Assembly (NCBI GenBank): GCA_937136395.1 | Contig: CAKZOI010000022.1 | Span: forward strand, 248,001-312,000 | Direction: 5' to 3' | Source of the DNA: an uncultured Opitutia bacterium | GTDB lineage: Bacteria; Verrucomicrobiota; Verrucomicrobiia; Opitutales; Coraliomargaritaceae | DNA length: 64,000 nucleotides | Made by a program: the position numbers and the translations under genes | The notes under the pieces: generated by a model | Seen by the model: only the letters and a program-made list of their open reading frames with translations | Database searches by the model: none | Told to the model about the DNA's origin: nothing | In this document: positions 44,188 through 53,644 of the stretch, one piece after another | How the letters are laid out: each line of letters starts with the position of its first letter | Numbering within the stretch: position 1 is the stretch's first letter

Positions 44188-44246
44188 TTAGCGTCTATTG
44201 GTGGCTCTTCATTTTTTTAGTCAGTAAATCGTCAGTAAGTATAAAT

Positions 44247-46580
44247 ATGTCAGAATCAGACAACGTTGTCATTTCGGGGAAATCGTCAGTAGAATCGATT
44301 GACCAGAGCTATCTAGATCCACAATTGCCTCTTGAGCAGCGTGTGGAGCGGTTGTTGAGCGTAATGACGCTTGAGGAGAAGGCGCATCAGTTGGGCTCGG
44401 ATTACGCGCGCACTGCCTGTGAGGGCAATAAGCCGGGGGATTTGTCGGACGAATTCAAAGCGCGCCTACAATCAGGCCTGGGCTCGATTCAATTTGTGAA
44501 TTTGCCACACGATGCCGCGGAAGAGGCTGAGTTTGCCAATGCGATTCAAACGTATGCGCAGGAAAATTCTCGCCTCGGTATCCCGGTGTTGTTCGCCGGT
44601 GAGGCTTGTCATGGTTTGATTGCCAATCGAGCGACTTCATTTCCCCAAGCGATTGCACTGGCTTCGACATGGAAACCCGAATTGGTGAATCGTGTCTATT
44701 CAACTGCAGCGGCTCAAGCACGCTCGCGCGGCAATCACTTGATGAATACTCCCGTGCTAGACTTGGCGCGGGACCCTCGTTGGGGGCGAATGGAAGAAAC
44801 CTATGGTGAGGACGTGCATCTGGTGACACAAATGGGCATCGCGGCGACGGCTGGTTTGCAAGGCGGTGGAGCGGTCGTTGGCGAAGAGAATGTTGTCTCT
44901 GCGCTGAAGCACTTTGCAGCCTATGGACAATGTGATGGTGGGCGTAATTTTGCGCCGACAAATGTGCCGCCTCGTGTATTTAAAGAAGAAATTCTAGAGC
45001 CGTTTCGCCAAGTATTGGAGAAGTCTCACGTCTGGGGGGTGATGCCTTCGCACAGTGAGGTGGATGGCGTGCCGGCACATGGGGATGAGGCACTGCTGAC
45101 TGATTTGTTGCGGAAAGAGTGGGGCTTTAAGGGAGTAGTGGTTTCGGATTACCATGACATCCATCGTCTAGATATTTTGCATCATGTGTGTAGCTCGCAG
45201 GAGGAAGCTGCCTTGCAGGGTCTACGAGCGGGTGTGAGTTTAGATTTTCCGATCGGTGCCAGCTACCTAACTTTGATTGATACCCTAGAGGCGAATCCTG
45301 AATATATGAAGGATCTGGATTTGCGCGTTGCTGAAGTGCTTCGGGTGAAATTCATGATGGGGCTGTTTGAGAATCGCTTAGTGGATCCCAAGAAGGCGTA
45401 TCAACTGCAGGAAGCACCGAGCAACAAGTCATTGGCCCTAGAAGCCGCCGAAGATGCCGTCATCCTGCTTAAGAATACAGACAATCTCCTGCCTTTAGAT
45501 AAAGCGAAGCTTTCAAAAGTGGCCGTGCTGGGTCCGAATGCGGGTGAGACGATTCTGGGTGGGTATTCGCATTGGATGACTTCTGCGCAATCGATCAAAG
45601 ATGGGTTGAGTGAGTATCTGCAAGGCAGTGACATTGAACTTGAGTATGCTAAGGGCTGTGGAATTACAGCTGGAGGTTTAACTTTTGCACAGTTGGAAAC
45701 GGGCACGGAAGATAACCGCGGAATTAGCACGGTGCCTTACGAAGAGGAAAAAGAGTCCATCCTGGAGGCTGCGGCGATCGCTAAGAAATCCGATGTCGCC
45801 ATCGTCTGCGTCGGAGATGACTATTTTAGTGCTCGCGAGGCATTTTACTTCCGCAGTGCGCTCGGTGATCGTGGCAATATCGATTTAGCAGGCAATCAGG
45901 AAGCATTGATTCAAGCGGTTGTTGAAACGGGCACGCCTACGATTGTCGTGCTCATGCATGGTCGCTCGCTGTCAATTAATTATACCAATGAACATGCCGC
46001 GGCTATTTTGGATGGCTGGTATTTGGGGGAGGAAAGCGCTCCAGCGATCTGCAAAACTTTGTTTGGTGAAAACAATCCAGGTGGTAAACTGGCTGTGACC
46101 GTCCCAAGGAGTTCGGCGCATTTTCCCGCTCACTATAGTCAGCGTCATTCGGGCACATGGAAGGACTATCTATTCGAAGAGGGGCCACCTCTCTATTCTT
46201 TTGGCTATGGTCTTAGCTATACGGATTTTAAACTCGATAAGATCGCGCTGTCCTCATCGACTATTCAGGCGGGCGAATCGTGCACGGTTTCTCTTGAATT
46301 AACCAATGTGGGTGAGCGTCTTGGAGACGAAGTGGTGCAGGTCTATCTCCGCGATGTTGTCGGCTCCACAACACGGCCAAAGATTGCGTTGAAGGCTTTC
46401 GAGCGGGTTCGCTTGGCACCTCAGGAAACAAAAACAGTGGAGTTAACTTTAGGGGCGGAGGCTTTTGAAATGATCAATCGCGACATGGACCGAGTCATTG
46501 AGCCTGGAGAATTTAAGGTTTTTGTTGGCACCTCTTCCCGCGAACAAGATCTAACCGAATTGTCATTGAACGTCGAATAG
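44247..46580 (+). CDS. Glycoside hydrolase family 3 enzyme
   Basis: 777 aa. GH3 catalytic domain with RDPRWGRMEETYGED, KHFAAYGQ, and the nucleophile region GVVVSDYHDIHRL (SDY in place of the commoner SDW). The C-terminal sandwich (LGPNAGETILGGYSHWM) and a fibronectin-type-III-like domain at the end (about 700-777) follow. Members are beta-glucosidases, xylosidases or related exo-enzymes, so the bond cut is not decided. ATG 44247 gives no signal peptide, implying cytoplasmic action on imported oligosaccharides. It begins the putative sulfated-polysaccharide operon. Confidence 0.9.
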   Translation: MSESDNVVISGKSSVESIDQSYLDPQLPLEQRVERLLSVMTLEEKAHQLGSDYARTACEGNKPGDLSDEFKARLQSGLGSIQFVNLPHDAAEEAEFANAIQTYAQENSRLGIPVLFAGEACHGLIANRATSFPQAIALASTWKPELVNRVYSTAAAQARSRGNHLMNTPVLDLARDPRWGRMEETYGEDVHLVTQMGIAATAGLQGGGAVVGEENVVSALKHFAAYGQCDGGRNFAPTNVPPRVFKEEILEPFRQVLEKSHVWGVMPSHSEVDGVPAHGDEALLTDLLRKEWGFKGVVVSDYHDIHRLDILHHVCSSQEEAALQGLRAGVSLDFPIGASYLTLIDTLEANPEYMKDLDLRVAEVLRVKFMMGLFENRLVDPKKAYQLQEAPSNKSLALEAAEDAVILLKNTDNLLPLDKAKLSKVAVLGPNAGETILGGYSHWMTSAQSIKDGLSEYLQGSDIELEYAKGCGITAGGLTFAQLETGTEDNRGISTVPYEEEKESILEAAAIAKKSDVAIVCVGDDYFSAREAFYFRSALGDRGNIDLAGNQEALIQAVVETGTPTIVVLMHGRSLSINYTNEHAAAILDGWYLGEESAPAICKTLFGENNPGGKLAVTVPRSSAHFPAHYSQRHSGTWKDYLFEEGPPLYSFGYGLSYTDFKLDKIALSSSTIQAGESCTVSLELTNVGERLGDEVVQVYLRDVVGSTTRPKIALKAFERVRLAPQETKTVELTLGAEAFEMINRDMDRVIEPGEFKVFVGTSSREQDLTELSLNVE

Positions 46581-46638
46581 CTGGCGTCCCCGCCAAGTTC
46601 TCATTTCCCTTAACTCTCATTTTACGAATAATAAGCTC

Positions 46639-48360
46639 ATGTATAAATTAAAAGTTGCTATCACTTTACCGCTATTTCTCATAGCGGCTCTATCGCCGAG
46701 TTTGGCTGAGGATACGATCATTCGGGAGCAAAACGCAGTCACCGTGCATACGGATGAAGTCGTCGGTAAGCTCTATAACCTATGGGATGTCCGAGTGATC
46801 AATGTGCCCGAGTTGTGGGCGGAACCGGGCTTTGCCGAGATGATGGCCGCGACTTCCGTTTATGCCAACAACATGGTCAGTGTGCGCATACTGGGTGGCA
46901 ATCACAACAATTCCTGTGAGTGGTTTAAGGGAGTCGATGAAAATGGTAAGGTGATCGTCGATACCGAAGGCTTTTTAGACATCTTGCGCGCCCAACATCG
47001 CGTCGGCTTCAATCCTTGGATCATTTTAGATAATGTGCCTTGGGCGATGTCACCAAATGGAGAACGCCAGTTTTACGGGCAGTGCTATCCACCTAAAGAC
47101 ATGGATGTATGGTTTGAATACGTGCGCACGCTGGCTCAGGCAATGGTCGATGAGTTTGGCATGGAGGAGGTCAAGAACTGGCGCTTTCGTGTCGGCACCG
47201 AGCCGGATTCATATCCACGCCATTGGACGGGCACGATGGAAGAGTATTTCAAGCACTACGACTATACGGTCGCCGCTCTGGAGAGTGTGATTGAAAACCC
47301 AAGAGTTGGCCCAGGAAATATCCTGAATCCGGTCACCATCCAGAATGCTCACAAGAAAAAAGGCCGCTGGGGCTTAAAGATACTGGAGCATTGCGCGCGG
47401 GGCACCAATTATTACACAGGGGAGGTCGGCACCCGCATTGAGTTCTTTTCGACCTCGGCCTATGCCAATACGCAAAAGATCTTTCAGTTTGATGAAGGTA
47501 TGCGGCTGTTACGGGCTGAGATGGATAAATATCCGGAACTCAAGGACACAACGCTGGAAATTCACGAATTTGGTGAGGTGAGGGAATGCCTAAGCAAGGA
47601 TGATGCTCTCAGCAATACCGAGTTTTTTGTTGGGCTGTATGCGTATTCGGTGGATACCGCCTATAAATACAATGTGCGCAGGATCTACAACTGGGATCAT
47701 CACCTCGGTATGGTTTACACCTGGTATCAGACCACACCCGGACTCTTCCAGCCTTGGACTAAAGTGATGGGATGCCTCGAAGAGATGGTTGATGGTGAGC
47801 GCGTTAAAGTCGAAAGAAGTTCCGATAAAAAAGTGAGGCACGGTGCGGTATCGGCATGGAAAGATGGCAAGCTACATATTTTGGCGTATTCACACCATGA
47901 TGATCCAAATGTTGAATTTGAAAATGACATTGATCTAATGATCGCTGGTGATCGCTTTAATCAGCATCAAAACTGGACCCTCGAGGAAAAGCTGCTGGAT
48001 AAGGATAACGGTGTCTATATTCATCAATTGTATGCCGATATTGAAGCCGAAGGCATTATGCCTGGGGAAATTAGCTTTCCGATTCAGCGCAACTTGGAGC
48101 GACGCTATGGTAAGGTGAGACCGATGGATAAGAAGGCCTTTTCACATGGCACAAAAGAAGGCCTGCCAGAGGGTGAAGCGAATCGTAAAGCAGCATCGGC
48201 TGTCGCCAAGAAGAATCTAGAGAAGTATCAGCAGATGGGCGAAATGAAAGTCGTGCGCGCGGGAGATGTGTTGGCTTTACAGGACGGTAAGCTGAATCTG
48301 AATCTCAATTTTAAAAGTAGCGGTATACGCTTCATTACGCTCACTCCTAAAGGGCTTTAA
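46639..48360 (+). CDS. GH39-like glycosidase (clan GH-A), secreted
   Basis: 573 aa with a signal peptide (MYKLKVAITLPLFLIAALSP, cleavage before EDT). A TIM-barrel clan-A fold is suggested by NWRFRVGTEPD (likely acid/base Glu) and LEIHEFGEV (likely nucleophile Glu), the positions and spacing found in GH39 enzymes. The sequence otherwise departs from characterised beta-xylosidases and iduronidases, so the substrate is uncertain; in ulvan-type clusters GH39 enzymes act on xylose- or rhamnose-linked oligosaccharides. It follows GH3 by 58 bp and precedes the symporter. Confidence 0.75.
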   Translation: MYKLKVAITLPLFLIAALSPSLAEDTIIREQNAVTVHTDEVVGKLYNLWDVRVINVPELWAEPGFAEMMAATSVYANNMVSVRILGGNHNNSCEWFKGVDENGKVIVDTEGFLDILRAQHRVGFNPWIILDNVPWAMSPNGERQFYGQCYPPKDMDVWFEYVRTLAQAMVDEFGMEEVKNWRFRVGTEPDSYPRHWTGTMEEYFKHYDYTVAALESVIENPRVGPGNILNPVTIQNAHKKKGRWGLKILEHCARGTNYYTGEVGTRIEFFSTSAYANTQKIFQFDEGMRLLRAEMDKYPELKDTTLEIHEFGEVRECLSKDDALSNTEFFVGLYAYSVDTAYKYNVRRIYNWDHHLGMVYTWYQTTPGLFQPWTKVMGCLEEMVDGERVKVERSSDKKVRHGAVSAWKDGKLHILAYSHHDDPNVEFENDIDLMIAGDRFNQHQNWTLEEKLLDKDNGVYIHQLYADIEAEGIMPGEISFPIQRNLERRYGKVRPMDKKAFSHGTKEGLPEGEANRKAASAVAKKNLEKYQQMGEMKVVRAGDVLALQDGKLNLNLNFKSSGIRFITLTPKGL

Positions 48361-48365
48361 TTACC

Positions 48366-49784
48366 ATGGAAGAACATTATAAAACAGCGCCCAAAGATCG
48401 AGTCAGTACGGGCAAGAAAGTCGCCTATGGTATTGGAGCAGTCGCGGAGAATTCTATGCAGAATTCTGTGACCAATATGGCCAATCCATTTTTCAATGTG
48501 GCCTTGGGCGTTTCTCCTGCATTACTTGGTATCGCCGCGATGCTTTTTCGAATTTGGGATGCGATTACAGATCCCATCATGGGTTGGCTGAGCGATCGCA
48601 CGCAATTTCGATACGGTCGCCGTAAACCCTATATTGTGGGGGGAGCCATTGTTGGTGGTTGTCTTTTTGCCTTGATGTGGTGGTGCCCGCTGGGGATGTC
48701 GCCGACCTTCTATTTTGTTTGGTATATTTGTATCTCCTTACTCTTTTATACGGCGTTTACCGTATTTGGAGTGCCGTATCTGGCGCTGGGGTATGAGCTG
48801 AGTCCGGACTACCACGAGCGCACGCGGGTGATGTCGTTTCGCACCGGATTTCAATCGGTTGCGGGCTTTGGTATTCAGTGGCTATTCTGGTTTACGCAAC
48901 GCGATATCTTCGACGGCACTGTTGATGGTATGCGTTGGGTGGGGATTGCATTTGGTATCATGATCATTGTGACAGGCATCGTGCCCGGGCTAGTGCTGAA
49001 GGAGCGTGAGTTGACTGTCTCAGAGAAGACGGCCAATCGCGAAAAGCTAGGCATCAAGGGTGTGCTCTCTGTATTTCAGGTGAAACCATTTGTGTATGTG
49101 CTTGGGGCACTCGTCACAGCGGTGTTCGGAATGTTCCTGGTGATTATTTTTGGTTTTTACATCAACGTGTATTATCTGTTCGGTGGCGATTTGAAGGCGG
49201 CTTCTACAGTCCTCGGAGTCGCTGGTTCGGCCTATCATCTGTGCTGTATTTGCTCTGTCCCATTGATTGCTTGGGTTTCTACCAAACTGGGTAAGAAAAA
49301 TGCCCTATTGATTTTTATCGTCATTGCGATCTTAGGCAGCGCTTGCAAGCCTTGGGTGTTTAATCCGAGTTATCCCTATTTACAGTTGATTTCTTCGGTG
49401 TTAATTGCCCCAGGGCTATCTGCGATTTGGACCTTGCTGGCATCGATGACTGCAGACGTCACTGATTGGGATGAACTGGAGACTGGCAAGCGTCGCGAAG
49501 GTGCTTTCGGAGCTTTCTATGGATGGACAATGAAGCTCGGTTTCGCCATTTGTTTCTTTATCGCAGGAATGATTCTCGAATGGACCGGCTTTGATGCAGG
49601 GCTGGGGGGTGCGCAGTCTCGGGAGACCTTGGATTCCATGATGCGACTCTATGCGATTATTCCGGTGCTCGGAATGCTGTGCACAATGTTTTTTGTATGG
49701 CGTTTCCCGATTACGGAAACGGTTGCCCGTGAAGTGCGCCAGAAGTTGGATGCACGTAAAGCAACTGAACTCGAGGATGCGTAA
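48366..49784 (+). CDS. GPH-type sugar:cation symporter (MFS superfamily)
   Basis: 472 aa, about twelve membrane segments. The GPH signature DAITDPIMGWLSDRTQFRYG (loop 2-3) and RRKPYIVGG are clear. Family members take up glycosides, pentosides, hexuronides or sulfoquinovose. It is placed between GH39 and the sulfatase, with 5 bp before it and a 1-bp stop-start overlap after it, so it is clearly in the operon. Probably imports the oligosaccharide released outside. Confidence 0.92.
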   Translation: MEEHYKTAPKDRVSTGKKVAYGIGAVAENSMQNSVTNMANPFFNVALGVSPALLGIAAMLFRIWDAITDPIMGWLSDRTQFRYGRRKPYIVGGAIVGGCLFALMWWCPLGMSPTFYFVWYICISLLFYTAFTVFGVPYLALGYELSPDYHERTRVMSFRTGFQSVAGFGIQWLFWFTQRDIFDGTVDGMRWVGIAFGIMIIVTGIVPGLVLKERELTVSEKTANREKLGIKGVLSVFQVKPFVYVLGALVTAVFGMFLVIIFGFYINVYYLFGGDLKAASTVLGVAGSAYHLCCICSVPLIAWVSTKLGKKNALLIFIVIAILGSACKPWVFNPSYPYLQLISSVLIAPGLSAIWTLLASMTADVTDWDELETGKRREGAFGAFYGWTMKLGFAICFFIAGMILEWTGFDAGLGGAQSRETLDSMMRLYAIIPVLGMLCTMFFVWRFPITETVAREVRQKLDARKATELEDA

Positions 49785-51313
49785 TGAGTAGCAAACCGAA
49801 CGTCTTATTAATTATTACTGATCAGCAGCGTTTTGATACGATTTCTGCTGCTGGGAATCCGCAGATTAAAACGCCGAACCTGGATCGATTAACTCGGGAA
49901 GGCACTCGTTTCTCATCTGCTTATACGCCCGCACCAGTGTGTGTGCCAGCACGCTGTGCGATGCACTATGGTCAGTATCCGCTGACGAACGGGTGCTTTG
50001 AAAATAACTATGACATGCCGACAGATCGCCCAAGTGTGGCCGATGCGATGACCCGTGCCGGTTACCGGACGCATGCGATTGGTAAGCGGCATTTCACTCC
50101 CAATCCACAAGACCCGCGAGGCTTTCAGACGCTCGAAAAACAAGAGGAAATCGTCGATGACCTGAGTCAAGATGACTACTTGCAGTATCTCGAAGCGAAT
50201 GATTGCGGTTATGCAATTGAGCCGCATGGTGTACGTGGCGAAGCATACTATGTGCCTCAGTTGTCGCCGCTTCCACCGAAGCATCATCCTACACAGTGGG
50301 TGGGCGATCGCACTGTTGATTGGTTGAATGACGCGGGGAAGGGTGATGAGCCGTTTTTCTTATACAGCAGCATCATTCATCCGCATCCACCGTTTTCACC
50401 GCCAACACCGTGGCATAAGCTGTATCGTGCGCCGGATATGCCGCTGCCGAAAATGACTCAAAACCCTGAGAGTCTGTATCTGCATACGAACTACAGGCAG
50501 AATCGCTATAAAGGTAGAGATGCAGGCACAGACTTGCGCTTGCAGCAGTTGATTAAATCTTACTATTGGGCTTCGATCTCGTTCATTGATCATCAAGTTG
50601 GCCGTATGCTGGACACGCTCGAAGCGAATGGGCAGTTGGAGAATACCTTAATCATCTTTGGCTCCGATCATGGTGAATTTTTAGGTGATTATGGCTGTTA
50701 TGGTAAGCGCTCTTTTCTCGATTCCGCAGCTCGGGTGCCGCTGATCTGTCGTTTGCCAGGGAGGTTTGAAGCGGGGGCGGTCTGTGAGACTCCAGTTAGT
50801 TTGATCGATATTATGCCAACGGCATTATCGGTTGCGGAAACCTCAGTCGACAATTTGGATGGGCAAGACCTTGCGCAAGTCGCAACGGAGAGTTCAGAAC
50901 GTGAGATTGTGTTTGGACATTATCAAGGGGCGGAAGCTGGCATTTACATGGCCGTTTCGAAGGAGTGGAAATATATCTGGTCGGCTGCCGACAATAAGGA
51001 ATTACTGTTTGACCGTATCGCCGATCCATTGGAATTACGCAACCGAGCCTACAACGTAGCGAGCGCTTCGGCGGCTCGCAAGATGCGTGATTTATTGCAA
51101 GCAGATATACGCACACGCCCAGGGCATGAAGCGATTGTGGATGACTCTGGTTGGATCGTAAAAGCACCGATCAACTTGCCAAATGACCCAGATGCGGGCT
51201 TGATTGTTCAAGATCCACCGTGTTTTCTTGATCGTTTATCCATTCCAGGATATACGGAACATAGTATCGCGGCAGAGGACGAAACAGGAGCCGACTTCGA
51301 CCCTTTGAAGTGA
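49784..51313 (+). CDS. Sulfatase (type I, formylglycine)
   Basis: 509 aa. N-terminal NVLLIITDQQRFDT (metal-binding Asp pair), then CVPARCAMHYGQ with CxPxR, whose Cys is converted to formylglycine, and SDHGEFLGDYGCYGK, with the Asp-His metal pair. No signal peptide is visible, so it may act in the cytoplasm on imported oligosaccharides. Stop and start of the preceding gene overlap by one base. It removes sulfate from an unknown sugar; the cluster makes a uronate- or rhamnose-containing substrate likely. An anaerobic sulfatase-maturase or FGE is not seen here. Confidence 0.92.
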   Translation: MSSKPNVLLIITDQQRFDTISAAGNPQIKTPNLDRLTREGTRFSSAYTPAPVCVPARCAMHYGQYPLTNGCFENNYDMPTDRPSVADAMTRAGYRTHAIGKRHFTPNPQDPRGFQTLEKQEEIVDDLSQDDYLQYLEANDCGYAIEPHGVRGEAYYVPQLSPLPPKHHPTQWVGDRTVDWLNDAGKGDEPFFLYSSIIHPHPPFSPPTPWHKLYRAPDMPLPKMTQNPESLYLHTNYRQNRYKGRDAGTDLRLQQLIKSYYWASISFIDHQVGRMLDTLEANGQLENTLIIFGSDHGEFLGDYGCYGKRSFLDSAARVPLICRLPGRFEAGAVCETPVSLIDIMPTALSVAETSVDNLDGQDLAQVATESSEREIVFGHYQGAEAGIYMAVSKEWKYIWSAADNKELLFDRIADPLELRNRAYNVASASAARKMRDLLQADIRTRPGHEAIVDDSGWIVKAPINLPNDPDAGLIVQDPPCFLDRLSIPGYTEHSIAAEDETGADFDPLK

Positions 51314-51357
51314 TACGACCTTCAGTCATTCTATTAAATACCCCAAACAAGAACTCT

Positions 51358-52533
51358 ATGAAAGCAGCTGTTTTATTTTTAGCATCAACATTTATTGTGG
51401 GCGCACAGGTGGCCACATCAGCGCCGACGCCTAGTGAAGTCAAAGCGATTACCAAGCGAGTCGCTGATTGGCAGATCGAAACGTTTGAAGAATCCCACAA
51501 GTATCGTGGACTTTCTCAGCGAGCTAAGCAGAGAATGGCAAAAAATGGGACTGTGCCTGAAAAATACCACGACCTGCGCTGGCATATGGGGGCGCTCTAT
51601 GCTGGGATGTATGAGTGGAGCACGATTTCGGGCGATACGAAGTATGCAGATTGGTTGGTCTCCATCGGTGAGCGAAATGATTGGAAGTTGTATGAACGCC
51701 CTTATCACGCCGACGACCATACCGTTGGACAGTTTTACCTCAATCTCTATGAAGATCGGGGCGATCCTGCGATGCTTGAGCCGACTAAAACACAATTCGA
51801 TTGGATTTTAGAGAATCCAAAGACTGGCACCCTCGAATGGAAGGCTCGGCCGACGGATGCCCATCATCGTTGGGGGTGGTGCGATGCATTATTTATGGCA
51901 CCGCCAGTCTGGGCGCGTTTAGCTAAGATTACACGTGACTACAAGTATCTCCAGTTCATGGATCAGGAATACCATGAGACATACGATTTACTCTGGGATA
52001 AAGAGGAGCACCTCTTTTGGCGTGACTCGAGTTTCTTTAAGAAACGTGAAGAGAATGGTGAGAAAGTTTTCTGGGCGCGTGGCAATGGTTGGGTCTTCGG
52101 TGGCTTGGCACTTATGATTCCAGATTTGCCTGAGAACTGGGAGGGGCGAGCATTCTATATTGAACTCTTTCAGCAGATGGCAGAGTCACTGCGTGCTGTG
52201 CAGCGTAACGATGGCACGTGGTCGATGGGATTGCTTGGAGGCACCGAGGGGTATCCAATCAAAGAAACCAGTGGCACTTCCTTTTTCACTTTCGGTTTGG
52301 CATGGGGCGTCAACAACGGCCACTTGGATCGTGACGTTTACGAGCCAATCATTCTAGAGGCTTGGGAAGCATTGACTGAATGTGTCACCGATGAGGGATT
52401 GCTTGGATATGTGCAGCCCGTCGGAGCGGCTCCAGGTGACTCGTTTGCAGACAAAAGTGAGGTCTATGGCGTCGGCGCGTTCCTTGCCGCTGGCACTGAA
52501 GTTTACAAGATGCTAGGTGGTTCAACGAACTAG
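51358..52533 (+). CDS. Unsaturated glucuronyl/rhamnogalacturonyl hydrolase (GH105/GH88-like)
   Basis: 391 aa; signal peptide MKAAVLFLASTFIVGAQVAT. An (alpha/alpha)6 barrel with YHADDHTVGQFYLNLYE (catalytic Asp region), TDAHHRWGWCDALFMAP, ARGNGWVFGGLALMI and TSGTSFFTFGLAWGVNNG, typical of GH105/88 enzymes that open unsaturated uronic residues left by polysaccharide lyases. No lyase gene is seen in the window. Start taken at ATG 51358 because it gives the signal peptide; it is 44 bp after the sulfatase. Confidence 0.9.
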   Translation: MKAAVLFLASTFIVGAQVATSAPTPSEVKAITKRVADWQIETFEESHKYRGLSQRAKQRMAKNGTVPEKYHDLRWHMGALYAGMYEWSTISGDTKYADWLVSIGERNDWKLYERPYHADDHTVGQFYLNLYEDRGDPAMLEPTKTQFDWILENPKTGTLEWKARPTDAHHRWGWCDALFMAPPVWARLAKITRDYKYLQFMDQEYHETYDLLWDKEEHLFWRDSSFFKKREENGEKVFWARGNGWVFGGLALMIPDLPENWEGRAFYIELFQQMAESLRAVQRNDGTWSMGLLGGTEGYPIKETSGTSFFTFGLAWGVNNGHLDRDVYEPIILEAWEALTECVTDEGLLGYVQPVGAAPGDSFADKSEVYGVGAFLAAGTEVYKMLGGSTN

Positions 52534-52579
52534 CGTAGCTCGTTTACGATCGCCTCAGTGCTAAAAACGCTAACCTTAC

Positions 52580-52622
52580 CAATTGGGCAGTCTCTCTTCT
52601 GATGAAAGGCTGCCCAATTTTA
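52580..52622 (+). terminator. Terminator after the GH105 gene
   Basis: Stem AATTGGGCAG/CTGCCCAATT with a 19-nt loop, followed by TTTATTT. Confidence 0.75.
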
Positions 52623-52761
52623 TTTACATTTGAATCGATTCTCCTTTCAAATCGCGCACCTGAACGACTGCTCGTCCTGCTATAAGTGATGCGACGAAGT
52701 AGTTGCAAATGTGCCGTTTTTATGCAAATTTCAACTAATTCTGTTCCACAAATTTAACTTT

Positions 52762-53499
52762 ATGAACAAACGATCCCCCATATCTCGCTTCCAGTCTCGA
52801 CAAGGATTTACTTTAATTGAGTTGCTCACGGTCATCGCCATTATCGCCATTCTAGCGGCCATATTGATTCCTGCTGTGAGTAAAGTTCGTGCGCAGTCGT
52901 ATAAGGCGAAGTCTTTATCTAATTTGAGACTGCTTCAAGTCGCGAACAGTCTCTATGCCACAGAAAATGATGGGCGCTTCGTCGCACCTTCGGTTCGGAC
53001 CAAAAAGCCAAATGGCAGACTATCAACACAGCAATGGTTTGCGACACCTGAATATCTGGACCTTTTAAGAGGTGCTTCTCCAGACGGTGCATCTAGAGCC
53101 GTAGAGCGAGACTTTCCGCTGGAGATGTTCGACCCTCTCGCCTTGAATAGTGACAGTGCTGTTAGAGTGCACGTCCGTAGTTATGGTGCCTTTGGAAATG
53201 ACCCGAGTAACAGTCAGTGGGGCCAAGAGCATAACTCTGGGAATCATAGCGCGAGAATGGTCGCCCCATCCAAAACAGCGGCATTTGCGACCGCAGGCGA
53301 CTGGCGTATTGTATACGGAGGCCGTTTTAATTGGGCTGGAGTTGAAACCAAGGTCAATGGTTCTATGGCATATCGTCATCTAGATACAGCATTGGTTGTC
53401 TACTTTGATGGGCATGTCGGAGAGGTGACTAAAGATGATATGCGTAAAATTGATAAAGATGGAGGCATACAAAATCGTTTTTGGAACGCTCAAGACTAA
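52762..53499 (+). CDS. Type II secretion pseudopilin-like protein
   Basis: 245 aa. A class III pre-pilin signal (QSRQGFTLIELLTVIAIIAI; cleavage after the Gly) followed by the hydrophobic helix and a soluble domain ending in VVYFDGHVGEV, the H-X9-DG type C-terminus seen in many verrucomicrobial and planctomycetal proteins. Role unknown; such proteins accompany glycan-degrading clusters in these phyla. ATG 52762 is chosen. Confidence 0.85.
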   Translation: MNKRSPISRFQSRQGFTLIELLTVIAIIAILAAILIPAVSKVRAQSYKAKSLSNLRLLQVANSLYATENDGRFVAPSVRTKKPNGRLSTQQWFATPEYLDLLRGASPDGASRAVERDFPLEMFDPLALNSDSAVRVHVRSYGAFGNDPSNSQWGQEHNSGNHSARMVAPSKTAAFATAGDWRIVYGGRFNWAGVETKVNGSMAYRHLDTALVVYFDGHVGEVTKDDMRKIDKDGGIQNRFWNAQD

Positions 53500-53644
53500 C
53501 CTTTAGGTCTTTGCTTTTTCAGTAATCAAGGAATTGACAGTAGCGGGTTAGAAGTGTTTTTTCACTTTTTAACTCAGTTATTACCTCGCGTGTGAAGTGC
53601 TTTTTACGAGTAACTGCAACGCATTCTCCCCCTGTCATCCTATT

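Larger units (their letters stand above)
43670..44246. other. Repeat-bearing intergenic region before the GH3 gene
   Basis: No gene is likely. It contains the second 80-bp repeat copy (43932-44017) preceded by the inverted counterpart of the block at 40906-40982, then a candidate LacI-family operator at 44174-44187. An open frame extends the GH3 gene up to 44106, but its start at 44247 looks better. Confidence 0.55.

Noticed and set aside
44106-44246. N-terminal extension of the GH3 gene with a hydrophobic segment
   Set aside because: The extension holds a candidate LacI operator and reads unlike a signal peptide; ATG 44247 gives a normal GH3 start.
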